Below are positions 60,287-64,000 of a stretch of DNA of 64,000 bases, in pieces. Both the position numbers and the translations under genes were made by a program. Source of the stretch: Coprinus comatus (lineage: Eukaryota; Basidiomycota; Agaricomycetes; Agaricales; Agaricaceae). Positions within the stretch are counted from its first letter, which is position 1, and each line of letters opens with the position of its first letter. The notes below the pieces were generated by a model. The model was not told where the DNA came from, made no database searches, and saw only the letters and a list, made by a program, of their open reading frames with translations. The stretch lies in contig JAWPGT010000003.1 in the NCBI GenBank assembly GCA_034638255.1, forward strand, positions 496,001 to 560,000, read 5' to 3'.

Positions 60287-61321
60287 CTAACGCTTGACCC
60301 AAGCATACTGTAAAGTGTTGTTAGTTGGAAGGCGAGCACAAGTAAGAAATACCATACCCTCTTGCGAGCCTTGGCGAGGCCAGTCTTCTTCCTCTCCACC
60401 ATGCGAGGGTCGCGTCTTGTGAGTTTCGCTGGCAGAGTGGTCAATAAACGAATGATGGTATATTCTACGAATGTACTTACATCTGCGGAAGAAAGTCTCC
60501 AACTCTGGATTGTGAGCGACTAAGCCTTTGGCAATACCATGTGCCAATGCCTCAGATTGACCAGTAGTTCCACCACCGCGTAGTAGGGAGAAAACATTGT
60601 AAGCACCCAAAGCACCAGCAACCTTGAGAGGTCGAATAACACGTTCACGATCGTCAGGGAGGGGGAAGTATTCATTGAGAGGAATGTTGTTAACGAGGAT
60701 AGTAGCAGGAGTGACTTGAGGTTTTGAGTCTTGTGCTTGTTGTTGCTGTTGAATGGGAATCATCCATACACGAGCACCGCTAGTCTTGCGCTTTCCAACG
60801 GTGTATGACCTTCCATACGGATCCAAAACGACCTTTTTCCTCTTTCCACGAACAAGCAAAGCAGCTTTGTTATGCCTCTCGAAGAGTTGAATGACATTGC
60901 GGATGCCATCTGCAAGGCTGATGTGGCCTGCTGTTTCTGCTATACGGTGATAGTCGTTGAGTTGATTAAGGAGTTTTGTGACTGCTCTATACCGAGTGGT
61001 AGTGAGCTTGTCCTGAAAGTCTCTAGCCATATCTACTTGGCTCTTCCATAGAGGATGGAGAGGAGGAAGACTCCGACGTGCAAAGTCTGGCAAAGGAAGG
61101 AGATGGAGAGTTTTAAGAGAAGAACGGGTGCGTGCGAGGGCCTTCTCTAGAGCAGCAACTTGGTCATAGTAGACTGGACGTCCTGTGAAGAAGTTTGGAG
61201 AGTCTGGAGCTGGTTTTTGAGGGGGAGGCCTGCGAGCATAGGACTGTGTCGGAGGGATGTATACTGTTCTGTGCAGTGGACGCGTAAACCCAGTCCGCAC
61301 CTGTTGCCGAACGACGTTCAT
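60287..61321 (-). CDS. MRPS9: Mitochondrial small-subunit ribosomal protein uS9m
   Basis: A component of the mitochondrial 28S/37S subunit. The start at 61321 gives MNVVRQQVRTGFTRPLHRTV, an Arg-rich presequence. A long mitochondrial extension follows, then the S9 fold: VGKRKTSGARVWMIP, ILVNNIPLNEYFPLPDDRER, VIRPLKVAGALGAYNVF, GGGTTGQSEALAHGIAKGLV. Two introns near the 3' end assemble SKLTRRDPRMVERKKTGLAK, ARKR and YAWVKR (stop 60287), the conserved C-terminal tail (KR) of S9 proteins that reaches the decoding centre. It diverges from the CASP-like gene with 112 bp between starts. Confidence 0.92.
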   Translation of the reverse strand: MNVVRQQVRTGFTRPLHRTVYIPPTQSYARRPPPQKPAPDSPNFFTGRPVYYDQVAALEKALARTRSSLKTLHLLPLPDFARRSLPPLHPLWKSQVDMARDFQDKLTTTRYRAVTKLLNQLNDYHRIAETAGHISLADGIRNVIQLFERHNKAALLVRGKRKKVVLDPYGRSYTVGKRKTSGARVWMIPIQQQQQAQDSKPQVTPATILVNNIPLNEYFPLPDDRERVIRPLKVAGALGAYNVFSLLRGGGTTGQSEALAHGIAKGLVAHNPELETFFRRCKYIRRIYHHSFIDHSASETHKTRPSHGGEEEDWPRQGSQEGMVFLTCARLPTNNTLQYAWVKR

Positions 61322-61433
61322 CGCTGGATGTAGCTAGCCACTCGCAAACCTTGCCATTTCTCGAAAAATAGGAATGTCACGTGCCATCATACGCGCCCCC
61401 CACGTCAGGACTCACCAAAACGCAGACATTGCC

Positions 61434-64000
61434 ATGTCCAACGAAACAAATTTCTCGGGTGCCTTGTCAACATGGCGAGGTGAGCAGTAGTCTGTGGACC
61501 AGTTATCACATGGATACTTATAGTCTGATGTCATGTAGAGATAAACCTGTCAGAACTCCAGAAGACGCTAGATGCGCAGGGCATTGAGATAGTTGACAAC
61601 CAGAAGGAGAGTGTCATTGGTCGCAAGTCTTTGGCGGACAAAACCAAAGGTGCATTCATATCCAAGGCGAGTGTAGATGTAACTAACAGCAGGACGTAGA
61701 GTTCAAGAAGATACCAGATGCGGAGAAACTAAATGCATTCAAGGGACTGCTTAAAGGTGCCTCACTCATCCCGTTTATTCCAAACTGTTTTGTCTTATAT
61801 ATCCCAGCTTATCAGTCTGAAATTGACAACCTCACTAAACGATCAAAGGCATCCGAAAATGCTTTTCTACATGTGTACAAGGTCCTAGCAGAAGCTCCCG
61901 ACCCATACCCTCTCCTTGAAGCCGCTGTGGTATGTTTAGCTAAATTTCATCTCAGCTCTGTGCTTATATGCATATTTCAGGACCAAACTGTCAAGGTTGC
62001 GGAGGCCGCAGAGCACCAAGTTGAATTGAATCGCCTTCGGGAAGAGAATGCCGAACTTAAGCAACGGGTCAATGACTTCTCGTCTGTCGAATCGGCCAAG
62101 AAGAGACTGGAAACCAAGGTGGAACAACTAGAGTCCAAGGTGCGTTGGTACTTCTTCGTTGAATGCCACTATTCACAGCAATATAGATGGACGATATGAT
62201 CCAAGAGAAAGTCGCTTCCAAGGCGAATGAACTGAATGCGACATATGATGAGAAACACCGCAACTATGAAGAACGGTAAGTTATAATATCCTCTTGGCTT
62301 CAAGGACCTACTTTGACAAGTTATTTAGCGAGCAGGACTTGCAAAGACAGCTTGCTCTCACCAGAAACCAATTGAAGGATTTGCGAATGTCAAATGAGAC
62401 ACACCAGGCCAAGTTGATTGACCACAGCCAACGTCAAGGTATGTTATGCTACGTATACTCTTTTATTCCATACTTGAACTCCCAAAGATCAGGAAGTCGT
62501 GGCCAAACTTGCCGAGCTTGATATGATTGCTGATGAACTGGAAGCTGCTCACAGTCGTGTTGCCACTGTGGAACGTCGAAATGTATGTTTTCTATTAGTG
62601 CCTTGATCTCGTTCGTGTCCCCTCACAGTCTCTTGTATCACTACCTGTAGGAAATTCTACGTGCCGAAATCGAAGCTATGAAAGCCGGCAGCGAAACATC
62701 AGACCGGTATGATTCATTCATTGTTAGTAAATTTGCCTGATACCAAATTTACCACCTTTAGTGTTCAAGCCCTCGAATCACAAATAGTGGAGCTAGAACA
62801 CGAAACAGAACGATTGTCAAGGTCACTAGAATCACAGAAGTCTACCACGGCGGAGGCCGAGAAGACAGCCAATAAGAAACTAGAGGATTCTTCTCGAGAA
62901 CTACAAAAGAAGGTCCATTCCCTTCTTATTATTCGAGTAGTACTACTTGTTCCTGACTATCTGTCTCTTAGACCACGGAAGCGGATAGTCTCAAGAATAG
63001 ATTGAGACAGTATCAAGACTATGATGAGATCAAACGAGAACTAGAAATCATGAAGGTGGGTTAGGCTATTGTTATACCTGTACATTAAGGCGGCCTAATA
63101 CCCTCGTTTCCAGTATGTGGAGTTTGCCGGCCTCGAAGAAGATGAGGAAGATGAAGATGGGGAAGTACATCTTCCCAATCCCAATGCCGAAAAGACAAAT
63201 AGTCAGCACGGAAAATCTCTGGAGTTTATGCTAGCAACGAAAAACAAGCGTATCCTTGAGGAGCTGACAAAGTTCCGTGTGCGTCGAATTCTATTGTACA
63301 TAATTTGTTATGTGTCGTTGATCTTGGTGTTTTCAATTTATACAGATACTTCACAAAGAACTCGAGGCATCTCTTGAAGCGGCGCAGGCACAGCTAGAGA
63401 ATACGAGCACGGAGTTGGAAAGGCAAAAGTCGCTAAATGAAAAACTCGAGAATGACCTATTATCCATGGGTACCAATGACAAGAAAATCAATGGAGATAG
63501 TGCTCAAACAGCCGCGGAAGACATTCTCGCAAGTTTAGATTTCTCCAAGAAGACAACAGTAAGTAGAGGGTTGACAGATGTTGTGATATCTCCTAAGGAG
63601 TACTATGAGCAAAATCATCCCAAAAATAACCTTACGTACACTCTTCACTCACTTTTCTATTACCAGCCGTCGGGACCTTCGAGCTCGGCACGATCAACAC
63701 CCATTCCATTTGCTTCCTCAGCAGATACCTCCATTCTACCTATTGTCACCAGTCAGCGAGACAGATTTAGACAGCGCAACGCTGAGCTAGAAGAGGTGTG
63801 TTATTGCAACATTGACACCATATTACTTCATCCTCCTTTGGTCTATCATTTCTATGAGAAGCCTGTCCACCCCTCGCTTGAAAGGTTTTTACATTTAAAA
63901 TCTGAAACTAAACCAATCTGATCAGGAACTACGCAAACAATATCAAATTATTTCTGAGCTACGTACAGAAATCAAGAACCTGCAAGCAGACAACCTTAAG
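61434..64000 (+). CDS. CASP/COY1-like Golgi coiled-coil protein, 3' truncated by window
   Basis: CASP (yeast Coy1) is a golgin with a C-terminal membrane anchor that works in intra-Golgi retrograde transport. The start at 61434 gives MSNETNFSGALSTWR, then LDAQGIEIVDNQKESVIGRK, FKKIPDAEKLNAFKGLLKAY, QSEIDNLTKRSKASENAFLH and VYKVLAEAPDPYPLLEAAVD, which match the N-terminus of the family. Long coiled coils follow (HQVELNRLREENAELKQRV and many more) and reach the window's last base. The membrane anchor, if present, is beyond 64000. Multiple introns are present. Confidence 0.85.

Overview
This window reads as nuclear DNA of a mushroom-forming basidiomycete (Agaricomycetes). Genes are densely packed on both strands. 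Most are broken by many short introns of about 50-60 nt with GTNNGN donors and (C/T)AG acceptors, and several proteins have forms I associate with basidiomycetes: a fused allantoicase/ureidoglycolate lyase, an ATP sulfurylase with an APS-kinase-like tail, and lineage-restricted membrane proteins. I cannot name the species. Gene coordinates run from start to stop codon and include introns. Exons were inferred by joining reading frames at plausible splice sites. No tRNA, rRNA, transposon or CRISPR array was recognised.

Layout. 1-8.9 kb: 5' end of a vigilin/Scp160-like gene (minus), then ERO1 (ER disulfide oxidase), a single-pass membrane protein, ATP sulfurylase MET3 and RNase H2 subunit B. 9-17 kb: a large unknown protein with one hydrophobic segment, a mitochondrial 2-methylcitrate dehydratase (minus, with an apparent 1-nt frameshift), and a divergent Zn2Cys6 regulator. 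17-24.6 kb: a compact same-strand run of SNAPC3, COG7, SLU7 and an unknown membrane protein; the COG7 stop and SLU7 start share one base (TAATG). 25-37 kb: CHD1 remodeller (minus) diverging from TFIIH subunit TFB4, which converges on a taspase-type threonine aspartase; then a 7-TM-like fungal protein and methylthioribose-1-phosphate isomerase MRI1, both minus. 37.5-46 kb: a hormone-sensitive-lipase-like hydrolase, a C2H2 factor, PEX5, a 75-residue coiled-coil protein (minus) and a PRA1 protein. 47-53 kb: ERT1-type gluconeogenesis regulator (minus), HemK-type methyltransferase and an intronless F-box protein, followed by a 1.9-kb sparse region. 54.5-64 kb: allantoicase-ureidoglycolate lyase fusion, BRE1 E3 ligase, mitochondrial ribosomal protein uS9m (minus), and a CASP/COY1 golgin cut by the window edge.

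The genes are mostly housekeeping and do not form a pathway cluster, though several functional links recur: transcription and chromatin (SNAPC3, TFB4, CHD1, BRE1), secretory pathway and Golgi (ERO1, COG7, PRA1, COY1), sulfur and methionine (MET3, MRI1), propionate and gluconeogenic carbon use (2-methylcitrate dehydratase, ERT1, PEX5). The points most worth checking are the COG7/SLU7 overlap, the frameshift in the dehydratase, at least three GC-AG introns, PKA-like sites in the insert of the lipase-like hydrolase, and the DAL fusion gene. I found no clearly novel multi-gene system.
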